A stretch of 64,000 bases of DNA from Coriolopsis trogii (lineage: Eukaryota > Basidiomycota > Agaricomycetes > Polyporales > Polyporaceae), in the NCBI GenBank assembly GCA_020543525.1, contig JAHYIO010000004.1, forward strand, positions 1,488,001 through 1,552,000. Direction: 5' to 3'. Position numbers and translations under genes: made by a program. The notes beneath the pieces were generated by a model. The model saw nothing but the letters and a program-made list of their open reading frames with translations, was not told the DNA's origin and searched no databases. This document shows positions 11,661 through 22,992 of the stretch, piece by piece. Each line of letters opens with the position of its first letter. The stretch's first letter is position 1.

Positions 11661-12207
11661 GGCAGACAGGCAGACAAGGATGGCGAAGAGAGTTGGAGGT
11701 CAGCCTGATGGCCCCCAGGGCGTCAAGGTGGTCGGCTTATACGGGTCAAGTGAGCCCACCTGGCTGTCCATAACACACGGGCCTGATCCATTATGATTAG
11801 AGATTATGAGCGCAGCGCTCAACTTTCCCTGTAGAATGCTGTTTGTAATGGACGCCGGCGCCGGAGAAGCGGCTTGTGCTTCACATGATTTCAATCTATG
11901 CACGCGAAAGCTTCTCTGAACATAGGAAGCCTGGTGGGCCTCAGGGTGGCCCTCTGACGCTTTGCCATCACAGATACGAGGTGACGGTGATAGACTGACT
12001 TGCTCTTAACTACTTAAGCACAGAGTAAGGTTGCGAAAGCTCACAGTGTACTCACCGAAATCTCATGTTCGAACTTGAATAGCATTGATGTTTTCTTTCA
12101 AGCGCTTTGATACCGTGGGTGACTGGCCTGCCAGTGCATGGATGCATCGCAAAGAAGGAGCTTTTGGCGAGGCGGGAGCCCCAACCGACTCTCCATTACT
12201 GTATCTA
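11661..12207. other. intergenic stretch
   Basis: Between the starts/ends of two minus-strand genes. No ORF in it looks coding and no repeat was noticed. It should hold the promoter of the alpha/beta-hydrolase gene and the 3' end of the SRPBCC gene. Confidence 0.5.
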
Positions 12208-12896
12208 TCAATACGACTGCTCCGAGCGAGTCTTGAGAGCTTCTGCCGCGGCTTCGAAGCTCTTCGTGAGCGGAACAGAAAGGAACCACTTGAGGATATA
12301 GGCTCCAAGCCCCCCAAAGACCTCATTGGACTCGTAGAGCGTCTTCCCGTCGAGAGTCGTGCTCAATCCCTGCCAACGCTCCGCCTTCATGAACCGCCAC
12401 CATGGTAGCAGAGGCACCCACGACACACGATGGGTGACGTCGTCGAAATGCGTGATCAGCTCGAGCGCTGGGACGGTCTTGATGGAGTCGTCCATGGTAT
12501 GCGGGACGTGCGATTGCATCATGATGTACTTGCCCTTTGCGGGGGTCTGATCCTGGAGGGTCCTGCCAAACTTGTCAACAATCTCTATACTCCTCCTGTG
12601 CGGGCAGGGGATGAAGTCAGTTCAGCGAGGTCCTTGCGCATACTATGGCACGCCAAGATTGATGCATTGACGTACGACATCGGGTTCCTGTTCAAGCACC
12701 AAGCGAGGATATGTTTTAGCTGCTATAAGCATTCCGCGGATCACTGAGATGACTACGCATACCATTCATTATACTTGGTAAAGTCGGTGAGCACCTCCCA
12801 AACTCTTTCTATCGGAGCATCGATGAGAGCAGAAACTTTCACAGTAAGCGGGCCGCTGAGGGCAGGCTCCGGTAAGTGCGTTGACTGGCTGGACAT
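12208..12896 (-). CDS. SRPBCC (START/Bet v 1-like, polyketide cyclase-type) protein
   Basis: Small hydrophobic-ligand-binding fold protein of the SRPBCC superfamily, 179 residues. Exons: 12757-12896, 12676-12687, 12208-12595 (540 bases, in phase). Start is the ATG at 12896 (MSSQSTHLPEPALSGPL); a longer frame begins only with TTG. Diagnostic features are the first strand and helix SALIDAPIERVWEVLTDFTKYNEWY, then the RSIEIVDKFG and TPAKGKYIMM strands, and a long C-terminal helix (KSFEAAAEALKTRSEQ). The middle exon is 12 bases long and encodes the residues just after the NEWY segment, where the family usually reads W-N-P. Ligand and role are unknown. It lies next to, and on the same strand as, the hydrolase gene, but nothing proves a shared function. 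Confidence 0.75.
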
Positions 12897-13440
12897 GATT
12901 GCGATAGTTCTAGTGCAATGAGGACAACTCAGTTGCAAGGAGACGTCTAATAGGCTAGATAGAAAGTGTATGAATGGCCACTGACTAAGTAGAATGAATG
13001 TAACAATCTGTTGTCATGGTCACTTACCCTAAATCGCGGTGACTGGTCCTGTTTGCTGACGCTTGAAGTGACCTTCAAGATTCGTGGAAGTGAAGGTGCG
13101 GAAGGAAGGAAAGATGTGAGACAATTTGAGTGAACAGGCCTTCAGGGGCGATCATGCGGCTCAGTGTGCAGTGATGTGATTACGAAGCTGGTACATGTCA
13201 TAACACCCGCCGGGCATCTTTAAGAACTTGTATAGTACTCATCTTGCCCTGGCAGCGAGCCTGCCAGCTCCCGTAAGCAGACAATGAATTCACTGGACTA
13301 TGTTTCGTAGCTTGCTAGGGGTCGAGAGCGCTTTCATTGCTGGTGCAAACCTTTAGCGTTTCTTCCCTCATGTTCCCACGCATTCTTCCTATCTACGCTG
13401 GACGTCTCTTCATCGCTACCGCTAGCGCTACTCACACCTA
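12897..13440. other. intergenic stretch
   Basis: No coding-like frame or RNA gene seen. It contains the promoter side of the SRPBCC gene and ends at the left flank (…CACACCTA) of the inverted-repeat element described next. Confidence 0.5.
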
Positions 13441-14790
13441 CACCGCTGCACAGATGCCCGGTGGGATTCACCGGTGCGGGCAACTGATGGAAACCAGGGG
13501 AAATGCCAGGGAGATTCCACTTGCCCGGCACGCCAGTGGATGCAGGTGTCGCGTCACCTGGGTTCCAGTGATAGGGCGTATGGAGGGGTAAATGACATAT
13601 ATGGCAATTGATGGGGCTCTGGCGCTTGTATATGGATTAGACCAGACAAAAATTGTAGACCGTCTCGCGATTTGACATGGACCAGCACACGCTCGGATTG
13701 GTAAAGAACAGAGGTGTGCACATATACAAAAGAAGTATCTACGCTCAAGCAACGTTCATCGTCGCAGCTAGTTGATCAATGCAGATGTCACCGTCCTGTT
13801 CGCCATCACGCCGACCGTCCTCACGATTCACCATCCGATGGGCATCTTCGTCGTCGGGAAGCGGGTTGTGGAAACCTATGTCTGCCTCTGCAAAAGTGAC
13901 GCCGTGGTCATTGTCATGCCCACTGTTCAGAGCGAACATGATCAAGTACGTACGCCTGCCACCGGGAATCAGTCTCGCGGTCTCTGCCAAAGTTGTTGTA
14001 TAACTCGTCAAGCTTGTCTCCCACGGCTCCCCAAGAGTCGGTATCAGTGCGGGAGGAGCTCTTCTGTGCTGCGAGAGGAGCAGCAATCTCGCGCTAAAGG
14101 TAAAAGTAAGCATACAAATCATAACGGGCAGCAGAGATAAAATGAACATACAAGCATGGCGAACGTGGCCAACTTGATGCCAACAGCCTTAAAAGCCACA
14201 GATATGTTACTACACTTCATGAGATCAATGCAAAATACTCACAGTGCCCACCAGCATTACCCACATCTCCTACTCCCTGACCGGCCGAGGCCCCAGCCTG
14301 CAGCCTAGGCTGCAATGTGGGGTCCGACCTACAATTGTCTTGCCACAGGTGGAATAGCAAAGTTGATCACGATAGTACGCACATAGCATAGGACGCGGAG
14401 CGAAGACAAGCAAGGAATATGCAGGGGGCAAGCGCACGGTGGTCGAGAAGCAACCCGTTAAGCGCCTCTCCACCGATGCCAGCGAGTGCTGAAGCTCGGA
14501 AGCGCTGAACGTTGGAGCTGGCTGAGTGCCTCTCCGCCCGCATCACTCTCAGAAATTCTCCAAGTCTTGCATATACCTGCAAAACATCGGTCGTAACACT
14601 GTTATCCACCGGCGTTGTCCTCTCCACCATCACGCCATCTGTATTCCTCTCGTCGACCACTTGAAACCCATCGGCGTGCCTATCTCGTGGATTCCACATG
14701 GCGTCCCAGGCGGACGACAAGCAGCGCTCAACCTGGGCATCACCTGCCGGATGTTTCCGGTGAATTCCACCAGGCATCTGTGCAGCGGTG
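13441..14790. mobile_element. candidate 1.35-kb terminal-inverted-repeat element
   Basis: A 34-bp sequence starting CACCGCTGCACAGATGCC at 13441-13474 recurs inverted at 14757-14790 with two mismatches (C/T and G/A). Both outer ends abut the dinucleotide TA, as expected for a Tc1/mariner-type target duplication, although TA could be part of the repeat. No transposase is visible inside. On the minus strand, 13945-14225 contains short spliceable frames (REIAAPLAAQKSSSRTDTDS and DELYNNFGRDRETDSRWQ) that could be a captured or resident gene of unknown function. This may instead be two dispersed copies of a short repeat facing each other. Confidence 0.45.
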
Positions 14791-15721
14791 TATCTAGTCA
14801 ATCTACCGATTTGTCACCATGTCTGACTCGACGGCACTTTTAGGAGGACAAGGTCGCTTATTGTAATCAGAAACCAACGAGGCTACGAGTCGGAGGGGTC
14901 CCAGGGAGAGTCAAGACTTGGTCAAGCCTTAAGTTGTCGTCGTCAAACATTAACTTGTAGGACGACATGGTGGTCCGACACTGATAGTTTCTTAGTGAGA
15001 GATCCGGTGAGCGTAAACGAAGCGTCGCAACTATGGGCGTTGACTCACCGCATCCGTTCTGTAGCACAGGTCCAGGTGGAGCGAACTCATCTTCATCCCT
15101 GGAATGCGGCCGCCCTGTGACCGTTCATTTCAGCTTGGAACCAATACTTGACGCTGTGCCCAAGTTCCAAACTTTCCAATACGAGATGCCGGCCTCTCTC
15201 AGTGGTCGTGACAGAGACTGTATCGGACCTCGTCCCTTTCGCTACCGTCCCTTGACCTCCGATGAGGAGCAGCGCAACTGCCTCACTGATGCGCGGAGGA
15301 GCAGATGCCTTCAGTGCTCACAATTGCGGGTCTATTCTTCTCACAACAGCTACGTACAGCGTCCTGTACTCGCCCCTTGACGTCATGACTGTCATTCTGG
15401 AACGATGATTCTCCTCTCCGAAGGCGGGTTTTGTTGCGACAGACGCATACGATCTCCATAGGCCGAGGACTGGCCTGTCTCTCTTCGCCAAACCCGGTCG
15501 CGCTGTGTTGATTCAGCGTTCGCACGAAACATACAGCTGGAATGATTTGACGTTCCCTGTGGGGAAGCCCTTCGGCACTGCAGAGACCTCGACGTCGGTG
15601 CATTATGACGCCGCCCTGCCGAGCTGACCTACTTCGCACCCTCACTTACAACTCCGACGAAGCATCGGCTTTGTCGCTGTCAGTACTCCTGCGTCTGTCT
15701 CCGACGGTTGCAGTCCAAACG
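14791..15721. other. intergenic stretch with unsupported short frames
   Basis: A minus-strand frame at 14867-14970 (ATG within 14964-14970, MSSYKLMFDDDNLRLDQVLT) and plus-strand frames at 15033-15380 are open, but no family, signal or splice structure supports them. The last part is the promoter of the deuterolysin gene. Confidence 0.4.
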
Positions 15722-15727
15722 TATAAA
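15722..15727 (+). promoter_or_regulatory. TATA box of the deuterolysin gene
   Basis: TATAAA in the context CGTATAAAGGTCGG, 101 bases upstream of the ATG at 15828 and followed by a pyrimidine-rich leader; the spacing suits a fungal core promoter. Confidence 0.55.
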
Positions 15728-15827
15728 GGTCGGTGGCATGGTTGCCATACTGAATCCCAAGACGCACCTGCTTGCAGTCTAACTCCCACATCTTCTCGTC
15801 TTCGCCTTTCACACACCACTAGTAACA

Positions 15828-16735
15828 ATGCTCGGCTTCAAATCTATCATTGCCTACGCACTCTTGCTTTCCCCGGCATTGGCCAACCCCCTCCCCCGCA
15901 CGATCCTGAAGCGGACGAACCCGTCGATTAGCGCAGGCGACAACTTCAGCAGCCAGCAGCAGACGCAGCTCACCGACGGCTTCAAGGACGCCATCGAGCT
16001 CGCCGCCTATGCGCTGAACGCGATCGACTCCGGGTCGGACATCTTCACCAAGTACTTCAACGACGCCGACCGGACCCTCGTCCGCAACGTCTTCCTCGCC
16101 ATCATGGGCAACCCGTCCGACCCGATGAACCCGGACTCGACCGGGTCTGCGAAGCTGGGAGGGATCACGATCCGCACGGACTTTCCAGACGACGACGGGG
16201 ACCTGGCGTGCGACGCCGAGACAATGGCGGAGCTAAGGGAGTACGCGAGTGCGAACCCACAGCTTGTCATTTGCCCGGGCGCGTTTGGACATGGGGGCAT
16301 CGGGAAAGGGTATACGAACGTGCAAGAAATCGGGTGCGGCTGGATCGGTGACAGGGTTACGTGGAAGATGGACACGATGGGTTCCATCCTCTTGCACGAG
16401 TATACGTGAGTGACCGTTTCCTAGAGCTCCCCTCTGATGACTATCTGGTCGCTGACTCGCACTCCGCTTGCTGTCCTGCCAGGCACATGACGCAGCTTGT
16501 CGCGCCGCCCCTGAGCAAGGAGACGGACGACGAAGACGACGGGTACGGGCCCAGAGGCACGCGGGCCCTCGACAAGAGCATGGCGACGAACAACGCGGAC
16601 AGCTACTCCTGGTTCGCGAACGAGGCGCTCTGGAGCGTCATCTGTCAGAAGGACTACGCCGACCCACAGCCGGGAGACGGCAACGACCCGAACTGCGGGA
16701 ACGCCGTCTGCCAGGTGCCTAAGGGGTCGCCTTGA
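15828..16735 (+). CDS. secreted deuterolysin-like zinc metalloprotease (M35)
   Basis: Extracellular neutral metallo-endopeptidase of the M35/aspzincin clan. 276 residues from two exons, 15828-16405 and 16483-16735. Signal peptide MLGFKSIIAYALLLSPALA, then a short region with LPRTILKR that may be a processed pro-segment. The HExxH zinc motif is HEYTH, split by the intron after HEYT. Downstream, DDGYGPRGTRALDKS and the NNADSYSWFANE block place the third (Asp) ligand region and the conserved Asn-Ala-Asp segment of the family. Cysteines at the C-terminus (CGNAVC) are probably disulfide-bonded. The length is shorter than full prepro-deuterolysins (about 350), so the pro-region is brief. Possible roles are nitrogen acquisition or degradation of substrate proteins. 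Confidence 0.88.
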
Positions 16736-17311
16736 ATGAGGAGCAGGCCCTGCTCAACGTTGGATGATCCAAGCCATGGGCTCGGCGTGCGTTCGACTCG
16801 CTGTAGGAGAACATGCGAACAGCTTGTTGGGATTATGATAACCGTCATTCATGGACACGCTTGAGCCATAGTATGAGTATGCGTCCCGAGTTGATCAGCA
16901 ATGTACAGCATTGCTATCTCCGTGCTCTGTCTTGAGCTATTGTACTAGTATGTAGTACGATGTATCACGGATGATCTACTATTTATTATCTCTGGTTTGT
17001 TCCTTATGCTGCCAGTCGTACTGAACATGTGTGCGGTAGCATGGTCACTGCAGCGTAGGCCTTGAGGACGATCCTGCACCGCTGCCCTGGCTACTAACTT
17101 CACCACTGTACCCCCACCAAAGATGACTCGGAAGGCCCTCAGCATATCAAGGTTCACTCATGTTCTTTGGACACCGTCCAGGTGTCCGAAACCGAGCTCA
17201 TTCCACGAGGCCCCGAGTCAAAGATATCCCGGAAGTGGAGTCTCTCTCGATGAGAGTTTAGGACGAATAAGATTAATGTACCTAAATTGGATGCTATGCA
17301 GTACTGTAACT
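16736..17311. other. intergenic stretch between convergent genes
   Basis: Between the stop of the deuterolysin gene and the stop of the Hsp70 gene. No gene or repeat seen; probably two 3' UTRs and their polyadenylation signals. Confidence 0.55.
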
Positions 17312-20300
17312 CTACAGCTCTTCATGTCTATGCGGATCTTGCGACGCCGAACCTGACGAGCCTTCCGCCCCCGCCGTCCCCGAAGAGGCCGTCTCCGATG
17401 TCGATGTCGTCGATGTCGTACTGCTCGTCGCACTGCTGCTCGTGCTCGTCTTCTTCGGCGGCTTCGGTGCCTTCTTCCTCCAGAGCTTCTGGAGGTGGTT
17501 CTCAAGCGCCTTCGCCCGCGCGCGCATCTCGCTCGTGAGGATGACCGGGTCCTCGTTCATCTTGACCGACTTTTGCTTCTCGACCCACTCGCTCAGCCAG
17601 GACTCGTGCTCCTTGAGGACCTTCTCGAACTCGTCGAGCTCGTCCTTGGTGTACTTCGTCGGCAGCCCTTGTTCCAGCTCCTTCGTCATGTTGAGCTTCG
17701 CCTCCGTGAGGAAGAGACGCGAGCTCCAGTTCCACATTTGGCTGTTGTTCAGCGCTTGTGGGAACTCCTCTATCTCCTTGTAGCGGTGAACCACAGGGCG
17801 TTCTAGACTCCTATAGGAACAGTCAGCGAGGTACTCACAATCGAAGAAATAGGTTAGACGTACTCTAGTGCGAATCGTTTCTCGAGATACTGTATAGTCG
17901 TTGCATCCTCGCCGTGCTCCGACAGCCACGAGAGAGTTTCTTGCAGCTTCTCGGCCAAGGCTTTCCGCTCGGTAGGTTGCGAGCACTTCACAAACGGCGA
18001 GCTGGGGGACTCGTCATCAAGGAGGTCGCGGAGCTTGTAGATGTATCCCTCGAGAGTGTTGCGAGCCTCCTCACGCTTCCTCTTGGCACCCTCCTCCACG
18101 TCAATGGCCGTCAACCTGTTGGAAAATGGACATGAGGAAGAGTTCGATGCATTGAATGATAATGCGCGATGCCAACCTCTCGCGACCAGAACGTTTCTCC
18201 TCCACAGACATGGGTGGAATAGTAGGGAACTTCACGTCAATCATCAAAGGAATAGGATCCCTCTTAGAGACAACAGTAGCAGAGGCTTCGGCCGCCTCCA
18301 AGGTCGATGTCGAGTCCGCCTCCGCGGTGCCAACATTCGCAGTTGTCTCGTCAACGGGTGCCGACGAGGAGGAACCTTTGCCGAAAAGATCTTTCAGTTT
18401 GCCTGCGTTCGAGCATGACGCAACCGTACAACTGGGAAGGCTCTCAAAACTCACCTGTGAGAGACTCGTCCTTGAACTCGCCAGAGACAATCGCGTCCCG
18501 GACAGACGCGAAACCAGACTCAGAGAGCATGACAGTGGCCTTCACAACAGGGTCGGTCGCGCCAGCTTCAGTCAGGTTCTTGATCGCCTCACTAACCCCA
18601 ACGATGTCGGCTTCAATGAACTCCGCCGGGTATCCACTATATATGAAGGTTATTTCTTGCTTGACCCCTCTGGGTTAATTATAACTTACCGGAGAGGGGG
18701 TACTTTGTATGCAAGCTTGACGGAGAAGTCGTCCTGACGCTTGAATGTCAGCGTCTTCTTCGTGCCAGTCTTGGAACCTGCCGGGAAAACGAGGGTGTTG
18801 ATATTCCGCGGGCGTGCGCCGGGTTGCTTCGCCTCGGCCTGGTAGGAAACCTGGATATCATATGGGCCGATGTCGGTGATGCGAATGTCCTTGGTCTTGA
18901 ACTGACGGCTGAGTCCCGCTCCGTGAAGGGCAGCACCGAGAACCGCGGCTTCGTCCGCGTTGACGTTAAATGCAAGCTTGGTGTTTCCAACAGCGGCTTT
19001 GATAGCATCCTGGATCATGGGCGTCCTTGAGGCACCACCAGTGAAAATGATTGAGGTGATATTGTCCTGCATCAAGGTCAGTCACGACCACGCGAGAGCA
19101 ATCATAAGAGCATACAAGTTTCAAGCCGGCGTGGGCAAGCGCCTCGAGAATAGGCATCGCGTAGCGGGCCTTCAGGTCTTTGCAAGCAGCCTCGAACTCG
19201 GTTCGGGTGAACTTGCCTCTGTAGTCGATGTCGTATGCGAGACTTTCAATCTGATCAAGGTGCGTAAGCTCGTAGAGGACAGAGAAAGAGACGTTTCATT
19301 CACTCACCGCCGCCATAGCCTCATTGTTCGCGCTCAGGATAGCCTTGACGCGTCCGGCCTCTTTCCAGAGCTTCGCCATCGCCCGCTTGTCGTTAGAGAT
19401 GTCGCGCTTGTGCTTCTTCTGGAAATCGTTCAACAACAAATCGCGCATTCTCCTGTCGAGCTCCGTCCCGCCAGTGAACCTATCGTAGCCTATGCCGTGG
19501 ACGGTAATCTGAGTCGCCTCCTTGGCGATCTTCGACTTGGCTTCGCTTGCTACGGGCGAGAACTCGACGACCGTGGCGCGGATAGACGATGCACCGGCGT
19601 CGAAGATGACATGGTACTCGGGCGTAGGGAACGTACGTGTCATGGCGTAGTTGACCGCGACGGCGGTTCCATCGTTAATGAGCGCGAGCGTACGGAGGCC
19701 AGAGATCTCGATGGCATCCACGACGGCGTCGCGTTCGTACTGCGTGTAGTATGGGGGAACGGTGACAATCACATCGTGCACCTTCTCCCCCGCCGTGCTC
19801 TCAGCGAGGTCGCGCACGTACGCGAACTGCATGCCGATGAGCTCCTCCACACTCCATTGCGTCCCGTCCGGCCTCCGCAGCGCGACCGTGCCCCGTTCCG
19901 TCTCGACGGTGTCCGCGGTGGATATCGAGGTGTAGAAGGAGACGGCCTCCGAGTTGTACGGAGCACCCTGCAAGAACTTGAGAGACGAGAACGAGTCCTG
20001 CGGGAATCGACCGGCCTATTTGAACGTCAAGACGTCATCCATGAGTCTCCCATACATACAATCCGACGAAGTCTTCAGACTTACGATGTTCGCCGCATCC
20101 TGTCCAAACAACCTGTCACTCTTCTTCCACCCGACGGTCGATTGCATCTTCCGCTTCGAGTCCCGGTTCAGGAGGACGTCAAACGGCTGGCCGGGTTTCA
20201 TGAGCGAGGCCTTGATGAAGTCCGCGCCGTAGTCGATTGCCAGAATGGACCCGAGAACGCGTTCCGACCATAACGAGAGCCATAGACAGAGAAAGAGAGA

Positions 20301-20312
20301 AAGCCGGGTCAT
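17312..20312 (-). CDS. LHS1: ER-lumenal Hsp70-like chaperone, Lhs1/GRP170 (HYOU1) class
   Basis: Large Hsp70-family protein of the endoplasmic reticulum lumen. In yeast, Lhs1 acts as nucleotide-exchange factor for the ER Hsp70 Kar2 and aids translocation and folding. 868 residues from eight exons: 20085-20312, 19308-20015, 19116-19250, 18690-19066, 18455-18636, 18177-18402, 17864-18115, 17312-17810 (2607 bases, in phase). Start is the ATG at 20312; the frame above it opens only with TTG. Signal peptide MTRLSLFLCLWLSLWSERVLG, directly followed by SILAIDYGADFIKAS (phosphate-1 loop). VIVTVPPYYTQYERDAV and FDAGASSIRATVVEF complete the ATPase half, then FTGGASRTPMIQDAI. The C-terminal half is long and helical and ends in a Ser/Thr-rich tail and HEEL, a probable KDEL-type retrieval signal. 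Length is close to yeast Lhs1 (about 880). Confidence 0.93.
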
Positions 20313-20350
20313 GGTCAAGGGTGAAGCTGCCTCCAGCGGGCGCGCGCCCA

Positions 20351-20408
20351 GTACTTTTATGGGCTACACGTCATCGCACCGTGTGCTACGTGGTCCCGGA
20401 CACGTGGC
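20351..20408 (-). promoter_or_regulatory. putative unfolded-protein-response promoter elements of the Lhs1-like gene
   Basis: On the minus strand, upstream of the ATG at 20312, are an ATAAAAG TATA-like box (around 20354-20360), a TGACGTGT at 20366-20373, and two further ACGT cores (CCACGTAGC around 20387-20395 and CCACGTG around 20401-20407). TGACGTGT/G is the core bound by Hac1/XBP1-type factors. That this is a UPR promoter is inference from the motif and the gene's function. Confidence 0.45.
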
Positions 20409-20691
20409 TGCTGTGTCGACCTGATTCCACTGCCAGAGATTCGCCGATTCGTCGTGTTTCGCTCGCTCCGCGCGACGACGCAGTCACCGGGTGCAGGAGG
20501 CAAGGTTTGAACGTGCACACACGAAGACGTGGAGGGCGAGCAGACAGAAGCTCCAGGATTGAGCACTTGTGTGTGCATGACGCCCAACTTACTGTCAGTT
20601 GGATCTTATCTTATCTCCCACAAACAAGAAGGCTCGTGAATGGCATAGAAAGGTGTCGTACCAACTGAGAGACGTTCGACAAGGTGCGCAC

Positions 20692-22992
20692 TCATTCGCC
20701 AACAGTACCCGCAACGACGCTCCCGTGCACACCCCAGTTGACACCCATCCCGAACATGATCCACCCAATGAAGATGATCCCGAGCCCGATCATCAGGTAG
20801 GCCCAGCTCAGCACGCCCCCGCGCACCCTCGGCGACTTGAGCAGCTTCTCCTTCTGCTTCAGCTCGCTCACCGCGTACTCGTCCTCCGGGTCCGGCTTTT
20901 CCACCACGATGCCCTGCGCCGCCGCGAGCTTGTTGATCTCCTCGGGCATGTCGCGCGGGGCGATCTGCGACAGACGCGCCGCGGGGAGCGTGTTCGGAGC
21001 CCAGTAGGACATGGCGAGCATGAAGCCAGAGACGGCGACGGAGAGGAAGGCGTAGACGAGCCAAAGCGTCACCGCGGGGTCGAGCGAGTCGGTCGGAGAC
21101 AAGTCTTGGAGACGACCGGCCGCGGTGGTAATAATGACGATGGACGCTTGGACCACAGACTCTGGAGAATCGGGGTGTGAGCGGAGTAAGCGAGCAAGGG
21201 CGGAGCAGCCTACTTTTGATGGCGAAGCCGGTTGCGAAGTATTGTGGGTCGGGGATGATGCTACGGATGATCTCAACTTGAGGTGCTGGTGTGACAGACT
21301 ATAAAACGATCAGGCTGCAAACCGAGACTGACTCGGATAAGCACAACACACACCTGTGACAGGGCATAGAAGACGTATGCGGCCACTGAGACACACCTAT
21401 CAGAACTCTACATTCAGAGCCAATGCACAAACATGGGGACGTACCGAAGGTGGGGACTGAGTGCGAGAACTTGAGAAGTAGCATGGACACGAGGAAGGTG
21501 AGTCCAGAAGCGAACACTGTAGCATGTAATCAGCAGGAGGCGTCATGTTCCTTAGGGTACGAGACGTACAGAACCCAATCCGCTGTCCGTTCATGTCGAT
21601 GTAGATACCCAAGAACGGCGTCAAACCAGCGGGGAGGAGCAGGTAGAAACTCGAGACCCAGCCACCGATAACTGCGCCCTTCTGCAGGCGCTGCTGAGCG
21701 AATTGCCTGTATAAAGCACATGTGAGCGATCAGGAACACCAAGAACCGCTGCACCAAAGGTTTAAAACCACTCACGTCGAGATCGATACAAAGGACTGCA
21801 CCCCGGCATTCTCAAAGATAGCGAACAAGACGACAAGCCAGAAAGACATCGGGAGGTGCTTGATGGCCTTGATGTTGAACGTCCCACGCTTGGTCATCCC
21901 CGTGTGCCTCAGCCCACTCGTCTGGTCAGTGACATTGTACCGCGCACGAAGGTAGCGGTCGAGGAAGAACACGACCACGGCGCATATGAAAGAGAACAGC
22001 GCGATAGCCGAGCTGATCCACAGCGCGAAGGCGTATGATCCAAGGTTCGTCGCGATAACGTTCGCCGTCGACTGACCCGTGAACTGCGCCAGGTTCGCGA
22101 CACACCAGATCGCACCTAGGTTACAAACGACATATACATTAGCCGTGAAAGGCATCATAAAGGGAGGGAATCTCACCGATAGAGAATGCGAAACCCTTCC
22201 CAGGAGCGAAGTACGTCGAGAAAATCCGGTGCTGAGCGTTGTCGAGCGAACCGTCACCGATAGCGGCCAAGACTTTGCCGACGATAAGCAGCGGGTAGCT
22301 GTTCAGGTTGTTCGTCGCGGCGCCAGACATGACCATGGCTCCGGACAGGTGGAAGCCCGCGAGGAACACAGACATGATGGCTCCTCCGAACTTGTCGATG
22401 TAGAATCCGAGTCCGATGCAGAGGAACGTGTTGACGAGGTTCGTGACCGCAACCTGGGTGGCAGGACGCGTCAGCCAATTTAGTCTGTGCAGCATGTGTC
22501 AAGTCATAGGTCCTTACCAGAGTAGCGAACTGGGAGTTGTTAATATGCGTCTCCTTGATGATCGTGGTCTTCAAAGACCTGAGAAGGAGGAGGTTGAGCA
22601 GTAGCATCAACAAATTCAGGACATTATCACCACTGACACAATGAGACCCTGTAGCACGTTATAATTAGCTGAAGTGATATATGAGGACGATGTAGACAGA
22701 TACATACGTTCGACCAATGGTTCCCAACTGCGAAGCAAGACGTCAGCGTGGTTCAGGACAAGAAGGAGCGTAAGAAACAAGCCGAGTACGTACATGTACA
22801 CAGGCACGTCAGGATGATCATGACCAGCTGCCAAGAGTAGGGCAGGCGGGCCTTATTGGCATGCCCCGGTGTCTTGTACCCTAACACGGGGTTTAGGTCG
22901 TCTCCCTGGCTAGAGCCATCGTGCAGCGAGGCCTTCTCCCTCTCCTGCATCTCAGAAGCCTTCTCGGTGCTGTTCTCCCGTTGCAAAGGCAT
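20692..22992 (-). CDS. major facilitator superfamily transporter (MFSD1-like)
   Basis: Polytopic membrane transporter of the MFS; substrate unknown. Start ATG at 22992 (MPLQRENSTEKASEMQEREK), a charged cytosolic N-terminus, then the first membrane segment WQLVMIILTC. Identifiable exons include one encoding SLKTTIIKETHINNSQFATL, a long one (about 22200-22460) with LVNTFLCIGLGFYIDKFGG and GDGSLDNAQ (motif-like loops), one with FWLVVLFAIFENAGVQSFVS, one with GLTPFLGIYIDMNGQR, and the last with AVTLWLVYAFLSVAVSGFML to the stop at 20692. About ten introns; several very short exons near 22600-22800 are not resolved with certainty. The pattern SLKTTIIKE…NNSQ…T and GSLDNAQ resembles fungal homologues of MFSD1, a lysosomal transporter. 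The C-terminal loop carries a long acidic and lysine-rich insertion (about 20820-20940) before the final two membrane segments. Confidence 0.8.

Noticed and set aside
18960..20273. 437-codon plus-strand open frame
   Set aside because: Antisense shadow of the Lhs1-like gene; the minus-strand frame carries clear Hsp70 motifs.
22139..22495. Separate small gene inside the MFS region
   Set aside because: It is a single exon of the MFS transporter, with continuous transporter homology on both sides.
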